Shown here piece after piece: positions 1 to 10,272 of a stretch of DNA of 64,000 nt. A program made the position numbers and the translations under genes. Numbering within the stretch: position 1 is the stretch's first letter; each line of letters begins with the position of its first letter. The notes under the pieces are model-generated. The model was given only the letters and a program-made list of their open reading frames with translations. It ran no database searches and was not told the origin of the DNA. Source of the stretch: Fusarium oxysporum f. sp. lycopersici 4287 (Eukaryota > Ascomycota > Sordariomycetes > Hypocreales > Nectriaceae); contig NC_030992.1 of NCBI RefSeq assembly GCF_000149955.1, forward strand, positions 1,333,073 to 1,397,072, read 5' to 3'.

Positions 1-303
1 TGGATCGTCTGGACACGTCTGCTCGACCGTCAAGAAGATGCCGCTACGGGGAATCTCTCTACAATTCACGAAGGCGGAGCTGGCCCAAATACAGACCAAA
101 ACACCTCTCAAGATGAAGGAGAGAGGAAATATTCTGGACCCGATCCCCGACACCCGGATGTTGCCAAGGAAATCTTCCTCATCCGCCGCGCAAGCGATCA
201 CGTCGGCTTCCGTACAGATTCCGCGGAGGGTGCAGGTAAGCTCGCTCAAGGCATCGGCGTCGATACACGCCGCTACGTGGAGGAACTGTTGAACCTGCTA
301 TGA
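1..303 (+). CDS. 3' end of an unidentified protein-coding gene
   Basis: Reading from base 1 in frame 1 gives 100 codons without a stop, ending at TGA 301-303. The first residues are WIVWTRLLDRQED and the last are RRYVEELLNLL. The tail is charged and hydrophilic, with an amphipathic final helix. Composition and the unbroken frame up to the window edge favour a real C-terminus over chance. The better-known frame starting at the ATG at 38 reads through serine/lysine-rich sequence and looks like a shadow. I do not recognise the family and see no domain. The gene starts outside the window. Confidence 0.5.
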   Translation, partial: WIVWTRLLDRQEDAATGNLSTIHEGGAGPNTDQNTSQDEGERKYSGPDPRHPDVAKEIFLIRRASDHVGFRTDSAEGAGKLAQGIGVDTRRYVEELLNLL

Positions 304-1455
304 AGGCCTCAGAATACACTGCATTCCACTAAATTCATGACTTACGACTTAGAGTTGCCATTGGAGGCCGTGCTCCATGTATCAAGCCCCCTTCTTGGAT
401 GAGGATGAGAACACGCAAATGATAAATACAGTACGATAGACGTACTGTATCCATGCATATATGCATGCTACGCATACGCAATACGCGCGGCTGGGACGGG
501 AGTCTTGAGAGTCTGACAATGCCTATATTTATATCCGTATCGATAGCTCGTATTCAAAACGCCTCTGTAAGGTGTAGAATCATTAACTAGCCAACCGTGT
601 CTATTTCTCCCCTTCCTTTCTCCTTTTCAAAAGGGATCGAAATCCTTTCGTGCGACGCTACCTGCTTTCCGGCCCTTGATTACGTGAATTCTCACTGAGG
701 GTCCATCAGTAAAATCCTAGCTGAAGGGAGTGGTTTCGTTAGACTGCTTCAAGAAAGAGTACCCTCACTCACCCCTGGATACCAGCTGTTTATTGACTAA
801 CCGTGCTATGGCATCGACCACCGACAAGGAATTTGTTTTAGTGCAGCAGTTCGTCATTATGAACCCGAGCGATATTCATTAGCAGAGTCAAGCTCCCCAT
901 TTCTGTTGGTTGATCATTAAATGTCCAAGTTTCAGCTTAAACGAGAATTCATTAGAGTTGCTCGCTACTAGACCCTGTTAAAGACATGGGTTGGTTGAGC
1001 ACGAGGTCATCGTAGGCATGGAGTAGCGACCAAAAGACTAGGATCCCCAAATTAAAACCCGCTCGCTTCATCTGCGTTAAGATTAGATTCAAAATAAACA
1101 ATGCTAGGCGACATGTCAACAATTGAGGGGAAATCACATAACGTAATGTAATCAAAATTGCAGTCCCTGATTGAGGGTGCTGTATTGTTTGTCTATCCGA
1201 ACGGCGTATCCAAAGTTTATGTACATAGAAGTCAACGACTGTCAACCGGAGCTGATTCGCCTAAGAAACCAAAAACACCCCAATCCAGAATCTCCAGGTC
1301 TAGGTCCAAGTGGTACCCAAGTGCCATTTTTATGTCTTACGCCCCAGCGCCTTCGGGGGCGAAGAGATTCCCGCTTCATGAAAAGTACAAGTCGTAAGAA
1401 AAGGGTATCCTTCGTATTGTTTTCATGATTCAAGAGAACGTGTTTGTCGTGGCGC
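304..1455. other. intergenic region, no gene seen
   Basis: This stretch lies between the end of the first gene and the 3' end of the barrel-domain gene, so it should hold two 3' untranslated regions. Several short open frames between 950 and 1430 start without a good context and have no recognisable composition. No repeat or RNA gene is evident. Confidence 0.5.
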
Positions 1456-2259
1456 TTAGTTGAACCACCACTCGACCTCGGTGCGGCCAGAGTCGAGGCT
1501 GCCCCAGATCTCCTCGTAGACCTTTCGGCTGACATCGATGTCGTTGATAGCGCAACCCATACACTTATCGGCGACGGTAGCCTGGCAGGTCTTGCCGTTG
1601 GCCTTGATGGTGATGGTCTTGCCGCACATGGGGTTGCTGTTAGAAAGCTCGCCCATCAGGAGGTGGGAGAGAGCGACAATGTTGATAGAGTCATCCTTGC
1701 CAGTGTCGTCCTCACCGCAAGCACCTTGACCAATGTCGTAGTAGGTGAACTCGCCGTGCTTGGTGTCAGAACCGCCAGAGGAGCTACCGCCAGAGGCAGG
1801 CTTGGCGGCCTTCTCCTGCTGAACGGGAGCGACCTCAGTCTCGGGCTCAGGCTCCTTCTTGGGGGCCTTGACAACAGGCTTGGGGGCCTGAGTGGTGGGC
1901 TTAGGGGCAGGAGCCTGGGTTGTGGGCTCAACGGGAGCGACATATTGAGAGGTAGGCTCAGCAGCAGCCTCGGCCTCAGTGGTGGGCTCAGGAGCAGGGG
2001 GAGGAGTGTAGACGCTGGTGACCAGAGTAGTGGTAGGGGCGGGAGGAGGAGCAGGCTTCTTCTCCTTCTTGGGAGCAACCTTCTTGGGAGCGGGCTGAGT
2101 TGTCTCGGGCTGAGGAGCAGTAGTAGGCTCGGCCTCAGGTCGGACCCAGACGGTGGTGGTAGCGTCGACCATCTTGGTAACGTACTCGATCTCAGTCACC
2201 CACTCAACCTCGGTGACAACATCGCGCTTGTCGTTCTGGTGGTGACGGCGGTGGTGGTT
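1456..2259 (-). CDS. secreted double-psi beta-barrel (RlpA/expansin-like, Asp f 7-like) protein, 5' end unresolved
   Basis: The open frame runs from 2259 down to TAA at 1456-1458 (267 codons). It begins with a His-rich stretch ending in a KR dibasic site ([13 protein letters not shown]), typical of a Kex2-processed propeptide. A low-complexity linker of Pro, Thr, Ala and Lys with repeated KPTTQAP-like units follows. The last 110 or so residues form the barrel domain: [12 protein letters not shown], a VVALSH-like segment, [14 protein letters not shown] and a final WWF. Paired cysteines and this motif order match the DPBB_1 family of fungal secreted proteins related to Aspergillus Asp f 7. It probably acts in the cell wall or extracellular space; its substrate is unknown. 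No in-frame ATG or signal peptide is found. A stop (TAA 2260-2262) lies just upstream, so a first exon is missing from my model or the sequence has an indel. A CAG at 2236-2238 could be an acceptor. Confidence 0.8.
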   Translation of the reverse strand, partial: NHHRRHHQNDKRDVVTEVEWVTEIEYVTKMVDATTTVWVRPEAEPTTAPQPETTQPAPKKVAPKKEKKPAPPPAPTTTLVTSVYTPPPAPEPTTEAEAAAEPTSQYVAPVEPTTQAPAPKPTTQAPKPVVKAPKKEPEPETEVAPVQQEKAAKPASGGSSSGGSDTKHGEFTYYDIGQGACGEDDTGKDDSINIVALSHLLMGELSNSNPMCGKTITIKANGKTCQATVADKCMGCAINDIDVSRKVYEEIWGSLDSGRTEVEWWFN

Positions 2260-4810
2260 TTACGGTGAGCGGAAAGAGAGTACGAACGAGGTACGTGCTC
2301 CGTCTACGTGAGCTACTTGGCTGATTTAGTACGTGACGGGCAAAACAGTAAGAGGCAGGTACAAGCACAATGGAAGGGTCTAAGGTAATTTTGTTTTGGC
2401 TGTGAAGGAGTGGCTGTAGCTGTGATACGTCTGGTGTGTAGACGAAAGGGTATCTCAACGCAATGGATTGCTAGGCAAGGAAGGATGGTTTAGATTCTGT
2501 TCCACAGGAATGAATCTATTCAAAAAAAGAATTGAAGGAATGGACGTTGATCGTCGTGTGAGGGAATGTGTGCGTGAGAGAGAGAGAGTCCTGCTCAGTG
2601 CTCAGGTGGGAATGAGTGGTGTTTGAACTCGAAGAGATCGTAGGTGAAGAAACGAAACAAGGGGAGGAACCGACTCTTCCTTTAATACTACGCCTCGCCG
2701 TAAAAGACGGCGCCGGCTCATTATGCTAGCTCTTAAAAGACTTGGCTTTAGACTAGTACCTTACTCCTAGTCAGGTACCGAAGACTGGAGGTGTGCCATC
2801 CATAACCAGCGCTGCACGCAGTATGTCCGCAAGCAACCCACTGGAACTTGCGAGTCAAGGGTACCGCAACTGTAGGCAAAAGAACCGCAGGCGGCGGCGT
2901 ACCGGATTCATCCCCGGTAGTGGGAGCTGAGAGAGAGTTCCGCTTTGGGGGGGGGCCTGGCCACGCGTGGTTTTTTCCAAAAGAAATCCACCCACAAGCA
3001 TAGCCCACCCACCCAATTCCAAGCCTGTCTTTCTCATGCCTGGCCTTGTTCCGAGGTGGGTGGTGGAGACGAAACGGGCCACAGCACGGACGTGGCAAGC
3101 TGCCATCTCTTTCGCTCCTCAGGAGGTTTTCACCGGGCCATTGGGATCTGCTGGAGCCAGCCATAAAACACTTCCCTGAACCATGCAAACGGTCTGCTCT
3201 AACAGCTACGTAAAAAAAAGCCAGAGCGCTACACAGCCTGAGAAGGAGGCCTGCGGAAGAGGACAAGGAGAAGCAAAATCAACCCTGTCGCCCTTCAGGG
3301 GTGCCGTGGCACCATCAAGGGGCATTCATCGTATTGTGATGCAAAGTTGATCGCCAGCCTCCTCGTTCAGAACCTCAAAACCCGTCCTCAATCAGCTAGC
3401 TGCCTCATCTGAGAACGGCTTTGCGGGGAACAGCAACTCACGTATTGCGGGCCGCGTCATCTCAGTACAGTGCAGTTGGAGAGGTCGTCAACGGAATCAT
3501 CAGAGTCATGTCGCCGAGCAATTTGATTTTTCAGATCCCTCACCACCTTTACAGAGCACGCACGCAGTCCAGTGGCCCGACTCAAGGCATGTTTTCTAAC
3601 CCAGGGGGTTGTGATTGGTCAATCTGCAAGGGGCCGCCCTGTCGTCAGCTTCCGAGTTAGATCTTGTCAGGGCTAAGAGGCAGCCAATGACAGTCTATAT
3701 GTGCCTGACGGTGGCGGGAGGTCTGCGGAGCGAGAAAACAAGGAACATCTGACACTGATGGAGGACCAAAGTTGGTGGAGGGGGAGACACAGTGAATCGA
3801 TCTCTGAGTTGTCCTGTTCGCTGGCGCCATGTGCCTGGCCCGAAACGCAGAGGCTTGAGAGGCTTGAAAGCACTCAACGAGTCAACGTGCATCCGGGAGG
3901 TGTGGAGGACGCCATACGCCAAGTTGAAACAAGACCCATTTCTTCCCAGGTCCAGGGCAACGTTAATCTGGGTGCCACTTCATCCACTCATGAACAACCC
4001 AACGGCTTGCTGACATGGCTTGCAGCAGTAGGAGCAGTTTAGGAGCGTGAGAAAGTATCAGAAAATCCGGTGGTGTGAGGGAAATAAAAAGTCTTCTTTG
4101 CCGCCTTCTCTTGCTGGGTCGTTCGGCGTAATGTTGGCGCCAATGCATGCGTGACGTTCACACTTCTTGAGTCGGGCTTCAAGTCAGAATTCCCTTTGCT
4201 TCGTTGTCTGTGTGAACATGTATGCGCTTTCACTGTGATGCGATGTGATGAGAATCTTACGGTGAGTTTGAAATTTCTTGAGAAAGATGCGAGCCTTTTT
4301 CCACAAGCGCTAGATTAACTCTCAAAGCACACCACGACTTGGTTTTCTTTGCCAAGCACAGACTTCATTGGTCCAACTTATACAGTGTCTCTTATTACAA
4401 CAAAGACGATAGACAAGTCTCAGACACATGTCGCTCGCAGGATAGTCAGTAACGCAGGTGTGGGTACTCTGCATTTCTATTCTCTCTTACACGAATTCCG
4501 AACCCTCGAATCGGTGGGAAAGTCAACAGTTTGAGGGCCCATATAGCTCCATCATAATGATACATACTTAGAGCAATACTTGAGGCGGACTATCATTAAA
4601 TCGACTCAAGAACCCTCGAGAAACCCCTTGGCGGTGTTACATTGAAGTCCTGTTGGTCAGACTGACTATGCAGTCCTGTCAGCGTCACTGTGTTTCCTGA
4701 TGAAAGGATCCAGTCGGGTCTCCAGGCCAGGACTCAACATGCATGGACAGTTTTCAGGCGCATGCCAACTAAGATGCTGTGTAGACAAAGCGTTTCTTTG
4801 ACCTTTTTAA
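2260..4810. other. intergenic region with the 5' end of the barrel-domain gene
   Basis: The first 450 bases on the minus strand should hold the promoter, leader and missing first exon of the barrel-domain gene. A TATTAAAG TATA-like element reads on the minus strand near 2690. No minus-strand ATG occurs between 2222 and 2719. Open frames at 2748-3266(-) and 3701-4042(+) lack ATG starts or family features and are not called. The rest shows nothing I can name. Confidence 0.45.
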
Positions 4811-5809
4811 TCATTTTGATAGTTGAGGTTGACTTTGGTTTTTGGTAGCTTTCGTTTGGCTTGTGGTTGGGCGGCTGGTGAAAGAAAAGAGGAAAAGGCC
4901 CTGGCGCTGGAAAACGGGCCTATCCTCGTCGAATATTTCTTCGACCTTGAACGCTTTCTTAGCCATTTTGACAAAGGTCATGTCCGCGCGTCTCCTCTTC
5001 TTGAAACAAAAGTACACGACAGCTGCGGGGTTAAGCTCTAATAGAGCCTTAAGCGTAGACATCAGGAGAGGGAAAGCGGGTTCGAAATAGACACATTCGC
5101 CAGCCAATATCACGTCTGGCTTTTGCTCCAACACGGCAGCTGGCAAGTCTTCGCCCCTATATGAACAGACCAGTCAGCTTGGTGGCTCGCACTCATCTGA
5201 CCAGGGGATTGGTAAGGCAGAGGAGGATGTTACACATGACAATACATTCGAATTCACGTACCAGTTGAGCACCATCGCCTTGGCTTTGTCTTGTAGGTTG
5301 TTTAGCTCGATGTTGTGCTTCATCAGCTCATACATCTCCAGCTGGTCCGTCACTAACAACTGATTTTGAAGCTGACATTCTAAGGCGACGGCAAGACCGA
5401 TGAGACCGCCGCCAGCTCCAAGTTCCAATCTATGACCAACGAGTCAGCAAGTCTACTCCGTCTTTGATTACACTCACACTGTCTATGCAGACCAAGACAA
5501 AGGACCCGGTCCAAGTCACATGCATGCGATAGCAGTGTCGAAGTTGAAGAAAGAGCGCGAAACTCACATCCGAGCGTCAGCAAGCCGGTCTTTGTGGTAA
5601 CGCAACATATGCTTGCCGAGAAGCATTCCCGCGGGCCACGTTTGCCCACCACAACCAGATCGCACATCTTCGTGCACCTTGAGAGGACTGGAGAGAACGC
5701 CATCGAAATCGACAGTCGCAACACCACTGGCCTTGAAGGACGGCAATGGAGCAATGTCCTCGCTGATTGTGACTGGGTCCATCAAAGGGGACGACGGTGG
5801 ACTGCTCAT
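4811..5809 (-). CDS. EFM6: protein-lysine N-methyltransferase, EFM6/METTL21-like
   Basis: Three exons (5809-5568, 5429-5262, 5156-4811) give 251 residues. The introns are GTGAGT...CATAG (138 bp) and GTACGT...ATATAG (105 bp), both frame-consistent. The start is MSSPPSSPLMDPV. The SAM-binding motif I LELGAGGGLIGLAV spans the first junction at about residue 82. LLVTDQ (end of strand 2), the W before GEDLP, and GECVYFEP fit the seven-beta-strand METTL21 family that methylates lysines on proteins. The C-terminal FCFKKRRRADMTF block resembles yeast Efm6, which modifies elongation factor eEF1A; substrate assignment here is by family only. The tail is Lys/Gln/Ser-rich. The length fits the family (about 250). 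Other METTL21-type enzymes remain possible. Confidence 0.82.
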
Positions 5810-7142
5810 TGCGAAAGAGTTGTCGCTGCTCTGTCCCTCGATTTGAGTCCCTTGACTTTTGCAGAGGGTCAAAAAATAGACTGCACGGAGTAGTCGGATC
5901 TATCACGACTAGTAGCCCTCAAGGGATAGTGTTGAAAGTCGAAGGGATATCGATGCAGTGGGGCTTGAGAGGCACTGCCCTGCAGATAAATCGAGGAAGA
6001 TGGTTCTGTTCTATTCAAATGAAGCAAGAGGAATAACTTTCTATGACTTTGTTGTTCCGCCCCTTCAGGTAGGCTACTCCCTCTTGCACCTGCTAACCTA
6101 GAATAAGATAGGCTTCTATCGAGTATCTGTGAAAAGCACAACTGCCCTGTGTCACCTGCAGACTTTTTTCCTTCTAATCAACCTATGGCATCTCTTCCTA
6201 GGTACTCGACTGCTCCTCTTTTGCCTCTTCTACTTGGGCCGATTAGACTGCTGCTTTTTCCATTTGCATACGTGTGCGATCCAGACTCAAATAGACCCTT
6301 TTATTTTTGTTGGCCGTCGCCGTCGATCAAGGGTGCGCTACATCCTCTGCTTGAAGAGTCATCGAGACAGTTGAGCGATTGGCTCGTTAAAGGCTCTGCG
6401 GGACTGGCGATAACGACTAAACTATCCCAAAACCCATACTCCGTTTGGATAAGGGCTCCTCCACAAATAAATTCGCCGAGTTGCCCTTCAACAAGAGAAA
6501 TCGGGGGTGATCCACTGCTGTCTCGCTCGAGTGAGTGTTGCTACTAAGAAAGCTGATAGATTCCAGGGTCAATTCATGTTACATCAGGTTGACGACTCCC
6601 AGGGAATGGCCCATGTGATAATATCAATACTCAGTGGCCATGCTGAGTCTAATGATCAAGGGAGACGTTATATGATATCATAGCCAATATATGCTCTTTC
6701 AACAACACCATTGCTAATTATTGACTCTCCCTCTCCAGCCTTCCTTCCCTAGCTCGATGGAGCCAGTATCCTGTCAACCTTCAAGATTACCATGTCGAGT
6801 TTTTCATCATCATCATGCCGAGTGGCTACGATGCCTCACCAGTCTCTCTGGGCTGCCAGGCCTTCCATAGGAATGTGACTACAGCTGTATCAGCCTGGAG
6901 TACCGCTCTTTTGGTTATACCCGCCACACGTCAATGTCTCTCCACCCCACGGGAAGTTCTAGTTAAGCTGAGACATCTTGCCTCCTCTTGAAATGGACGA
7001 ATGGATTCAACACCGGTTCCCTTAATTGACTATCACCACCAATTTTTCTCCCGTGGTTCAAAGAGGCTCAGTGGAGAAGCTATACAGGAATGAAGGGCTC
7101 AGTATTCCTCTAGCTCAAGTCTCCAGCTTGCCAGCCATCAAC
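5810..7142. other. intergenic region between EFM6 and AXL2 (divergent promoters)
   Basis: The two flanking genes are transcribed away from each other, so both promoters lie here. Short open frames at 5577-6547 on both strands overlap each other and show no domain. No repeat or RNA gene is seen. Confidence 0.5.
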
Positions 7143-7292
7143 ATGTCATTCACGATATGCCTTCGTACGGTCGTCTGTCTTCCGGCCTTCCTGATCCTCA
7201 CTTCTCTTTCCTTCATCCTTTCGGCTCTATTCAGCGAGTTCCTATTCACCTGGATGGCGTTTCATGTTATTCTATTCGTACTTCAACACTGA
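7143..7292 (+). other. hydrophobic upstream ORF before AXL2
   Basis: An ATG-initiated frame of 49 codons ends 18 bases before the AXL2 start. It reads MSFTICLRTVVCLPAFLIL and continues as an almost entirely hydrophobic peptide. It is in a different frame from AXL2. If transcribed in the leader it would be a short upstream ORF that could reduce downstream translation. It may equally be outside the transcript. Confidence 0.3.
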
Positions 7293-7310
7293 ACTGTGCA
7301 TTGTCATGCT

Positions 7311-10025
7311 ATGATGACTTCCTTCATACTCGCTGTTCTCCTCCTTACCATCTCAGGACTCACAAGTTCTCAGCCAACAATTGACTACCCGATTAACTCT
7401 CAGTTACCACCAGTAGCCCGGGTAGATGAACCCTTCTCTTACGTCTTCTCTCGTTACACATTTCGATCAGACTCCAAAATATCATACTCACTTAGGGATG
7501 CGCCAAAATGGATTTCCATCGACAGCAAAGATCGCCGTCTTTATGGCATCCCGACCAACGACACTGTTCCCAGTGGCGATGTGGTAGGCCAGACAATAGA
7601 GATCATTGCCAAGGATGATTCTGGCTCGACGTTGCTAAGTTCGACTCTGGTCGTGTCGAGGAACAAAGGCCCCTCCCTCAAAACACCACTTCTGGAGCAG
7701 ATGGAAGATTTTGGCGACTATTCGCCGCCGTCATCGCTAATCTCGTATCCTTCTACAGAGTTCAGATTCACTTTTGATGCCGCCACATTTGAATACCAGC
7801 CCAATATGATCAACTATTATGCGACTTCCGGCGATGGCAGTCCCTTACCTGCTTGGATGAGGTTCGATGCTGGTTCATTGACATTTAGTGGCAAGACACC
7901 TCCTTTCGAGTCACTTATCCAGCCTCCTCAAACTTTTGACTTCGAGCTTGTCGCTTCGGACATTGTTGGCTTCTCTGCCGTGTCAGTTGCCTTCTCTGTC
8001 ATTGTGGGTAGACACAAACTCAGTGTTGACAACCCCAACATCACTCTGAACACGACCAGAGGGGAAAAGCTTGAATATAGCGGGCTAGCAGAGAGCATAA
8101 AGCTTGACAACAAACCTGTGAAGATTGACGAGATTGATGTTTCAACAGCCGGTATGCCGGACTGGCTGTCCCTGGACAAGAAAACATGGGATATCGAGGG
8201 AACACCAGGGAAAGGCGATCATTCAACCAACTTCACCATCACACTCCGCGACTCATACCAAGATACACTCAACATATACGCCACTGTCAAAGTCTCCACT
8301 GCTCTATTTCGCTCAACTTTTGACGGTATCCAGGTCGAGGCTGGAAAAGATGTCGATCTTGATTTGCGGCCCTATTTCTGGGACCCTGATGACATTGACC
8401 TTCAGATTTCAACCAAACCGAAGAAGGATTGGCTAAAGCTTGATGACTTTAACATCACCGGGAAGATCCCTGTATCGGCTTCGGGAGATCTAAATATTTC
8501 TGTGACAGCTTCGTCAAAGACTTTAGACGACACAGAGACCGAGGTTCTAAATTTGAGCGTGATACCGTTTGAGTCCACATCCTCGTCGACAACTCAGTCT
8601 CGCACTTCATCAACATCTACGGGCACGTCTACTTCTGTCGCGCCCACCGGAACCTCTTCAGAGCCTGATGTACAGTTGTCTGATTCAGATGGGAGTCTGA
8701 CAACTGGTACCCTCCTCCTCGCGATTCTTCTGCCTCTTCTGGTTGTCATCTTTCTTTCGACGCTGCTCGTTTGCTGTCTCCTTCGCCGCCGCCGCAAACG
8801 ACAAACATACCTCTCGTCCAAGTTTCGCCATAAGATCTCCGGACCTGTGCTCGAGAGCCTTCGTGTCAACGGGGGCTCGACGGCAATGCGAGAGGCCGAC
8901 AAGGTCGAGATCATAGCAGCTGCAGGCAAACAACAACGCCGCCCGATAAGGACGCCCCACTCTGAGATGGATTCGGAAACGCTAGTCATGGCATCTCCAA
9001 CATTGGGGTTCATGGCGACACCTCTTGTTCCTCCGAGATTCGTCGCTGAGGATTCCAACACCAGTGTATCTCGGTCCCTCGGTACACCCAACAGTGAGGA
9101 CGAAAGAAGATCCTGGGTCACAGTTGGAACTGCAACTGCAGGGCGGCCAAGTCGTGACTCTTTGAGGAGCCAACGATCGAACTCAACATTATCACAGTCA
9201 ACTAGTCAACTGATACCACCACCGGTGTTTTTATCAGATGCAAGACGAAGGTCTTTCATGGGGGGCAACGACGCAGCTGACTCCTCGCTCAATGGTCTCC
9301 CCAGTATCCAATCTCAAAGAGCATTATTCCAACAGGACTCTGACTACTACACAAGCGGCAATGAAAGCTCATTAGCCTTCGCTTCCTCGCATCTTTCCAG
9401 TCCAAGGCTCTTGACCAGGGTTCCAACACGAGCGCCAGATGCTCAGCTCGGTTCTCACGCCTCAGTGGGTGATGGTGAGGGCCCTTCAATAGGAGCAACT
9501 CAGAGCCTGCCAGCATTGAGACGACCGGAGCTAGTACGTCTGTCCACCCAGGAACTGCTTGGAGAGGATGGTGGCCCCAGTAGCAGGCCATGGTATGATT
9601 TGGAGGCACCGAGAGGACTTTTCAGTGATCCTTCATTTGGTTCCGGGGAGAACTGGCGAGTGTACGAATCCCAGCGCGATGGAACAGGCGCGTCATATCA
9701 TCAGCTTGTGGATGAGTCGCCTTTCCATCCACTTCGACCAAGCACGGCGATGAGTTCGAGCCGTGATGGAGCACAGCCTGGAGAGCGGGCAAGCTCGGAA
9801 CTGATATCCCCAAGCCAATGGGGAGATGCTCAGAACAGCATCAGGGGATCCTTGGCGTCTTTACGGCAAGGCTTGGGGCATTCGATGAGCAAGTTGTCTC
9901 GCTTGAGTGTCGATCCGCTCAGTGTTCCTGGCAGCAGAAACTCGAAGCCAGCAGGAAACTCATCGGTGAACTGGAGAAGAGAAGACTCGGGCAAGTCAGA
10001 AGGTGGCAGCTATGCCTTTCTCTGA
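7311..10025 (+). CDS. AXL2: Axl2-like cadherin-fold membrane protein (bud-site/polarity family)
   Basis: A single exon of 904 residues runs from ATG 7311 (a second ATG follows immediately) to TGA 10023-10025. An N-terminal signal peptide (MMTSFILAVLLLTISGL) is followed by about 400 residues of repeated dystroglycan-type cadherin-like modules with recurring motifs: PKWISID, LYGIPTN, PAWMRFD, FSGKTP and PDWLSLD. A Ser/Thr-rich stalk at about residues 425-460 precedes one membrane segment at about 467-490 (LLLAILLPLLVVIFLSTLLV), followed by a basic stop-transfer CLLRRRRKRQ. The cytoplasmic tail is about 410 residues, Ser-rich and without obvious catalytic features. This layout matches fungal Axl2, a plasma membrane landmark acting with septins and Cdc42 in polarity and septation. 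In filamentous fungi the homologue is linked to development; that role is inferred. Confidence 0.85.
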   Translation: MMTSFILAVLLLTISGLTSSQPTIDYPINSQLPPVARVDEPFSYVFSRYTFRSDSKISYSLRDAPKWISIDSKDRRLYGIPTNDTVPSGDVVGQTIEIIAKDDSGSTLLSSTLVVSRNKGPSLKTPLLEQMEDFGDYSPPSSLISYPSTEFRFTFDAATFEYQPNMINYYATSGDGSPLPAWMRFDAGSLTFSGKTPPFESLIQPPQTFDFELVASDIVGFSAVSVAFSVIVGRHKLSVDNPNITLNTTRGEKLEYSGLAESIKLDNKPVKIDEIDVSTAGMPDWLSLDKKTWDIEGTPGKGDHSTNFTITLRDSYQDTLNIYATVKVSTALFRSTFDGIQVEAGKDVDLDLRPYFWDPDDIDLQISTKPKKDWLKLDDFNITGKIPVSASGDLNISVTASSKTLDDTETEVLNLSVIPFESTSSSTTQSRTSSTSTGTSTSVAPTGTSSEPDVQLSDSDGSLTTGTLLLAILLPLLVVIFLSTLLVCCLLRRRRKRQTYLSSKFRHKISGPVLESLRVNGGSTAMREADKVEIIAAAGKQQRRPIRTPHSEMDSETLVMASPTLGFMATPLVPPRFVAEDSNTSVSRSLGTPNSEDERRSWVTVGTATAGRPSRDSLRSQRSNSTLSQSTSQLIPPPVFLSDARRRSFMGGNDAADSSLNGLPSIQSQRALFQQDSDYYTSGNESSLAFASSHLSSPRLLTRVPTRAPDAQLGSHASVGDGEGPSIGATQSLPALRRPELVRLSTQELLGEDGGPSSRPWYDLEAPRGLFSDPSFGSGENWRVYESQRDGTGASYHQLVDESPFHPLRPSTAMSSSRDGAQPGERASSELISPSQWGDAQNSIRGSLASLRQGLGHSMSKLSRLSVDPLSVPGSRNSKPAGNSSVNWRREDSGKSEGGSYAFL

Positions 10026-10120
10026 GTTGAAGGACAGTGAGTTGAAGTCCTGTATTGATGATGTATATGTTGGAGCATGAGATACCCTGGCGCTTTGTAT
10101 TTGTTTTGGTATATTGATGC

Positions 10121-10260
10121 TTTCTTTTCTTTTCTTTTCTTTTCTTTTCTTTTCTTTTCTTTTCTTTTCTTTTCTTTTCTTTTCTTTTCTTTTCTTTTCT
10201 TTTCTTTTCTTTTCTTTTCTTTTCTTTTCTTTTCTTTTCTTTTCTTTTCTTTTCTTTTCT
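10121..10260 (+). repeat. (TTTCT)28 pentanucleotide tandem repeat
   Basis: A perfect run of 28 TTTCT units begins about 95 bases after the AXL2 stop, with imperfect T-rich sequence to 10272. It is pure pyrimidine on the plus strand. It sits in the probable 3' UTR or terminator of AXL2. Open frames reading FLFFS through it are artefacts of the repeat. Confidence 0.95.
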
Positions 10261-10272
10261 TTTTCTTTTTCT

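Noticed and set aside
1444..2268. 274-residue plus-strand frame rich in Leu, Gly and Ser
   Set aside because: It is the complement of the Pro/Thr/Ala-rich linker and barrel domain on the minus strand, which has clear family motifs.
2748..3266. 172-codon minus-strand frame with a signal-peptide-like beginning
   Set aside because: It opens with a TTG codon, has no ATG at its start, and no domain or splice support.
8594..9121. 175-codon minus-strand frame inside AXL2
   Set aside because: Antisense shadow of the AXL2 Ser-rich stalk and tail.
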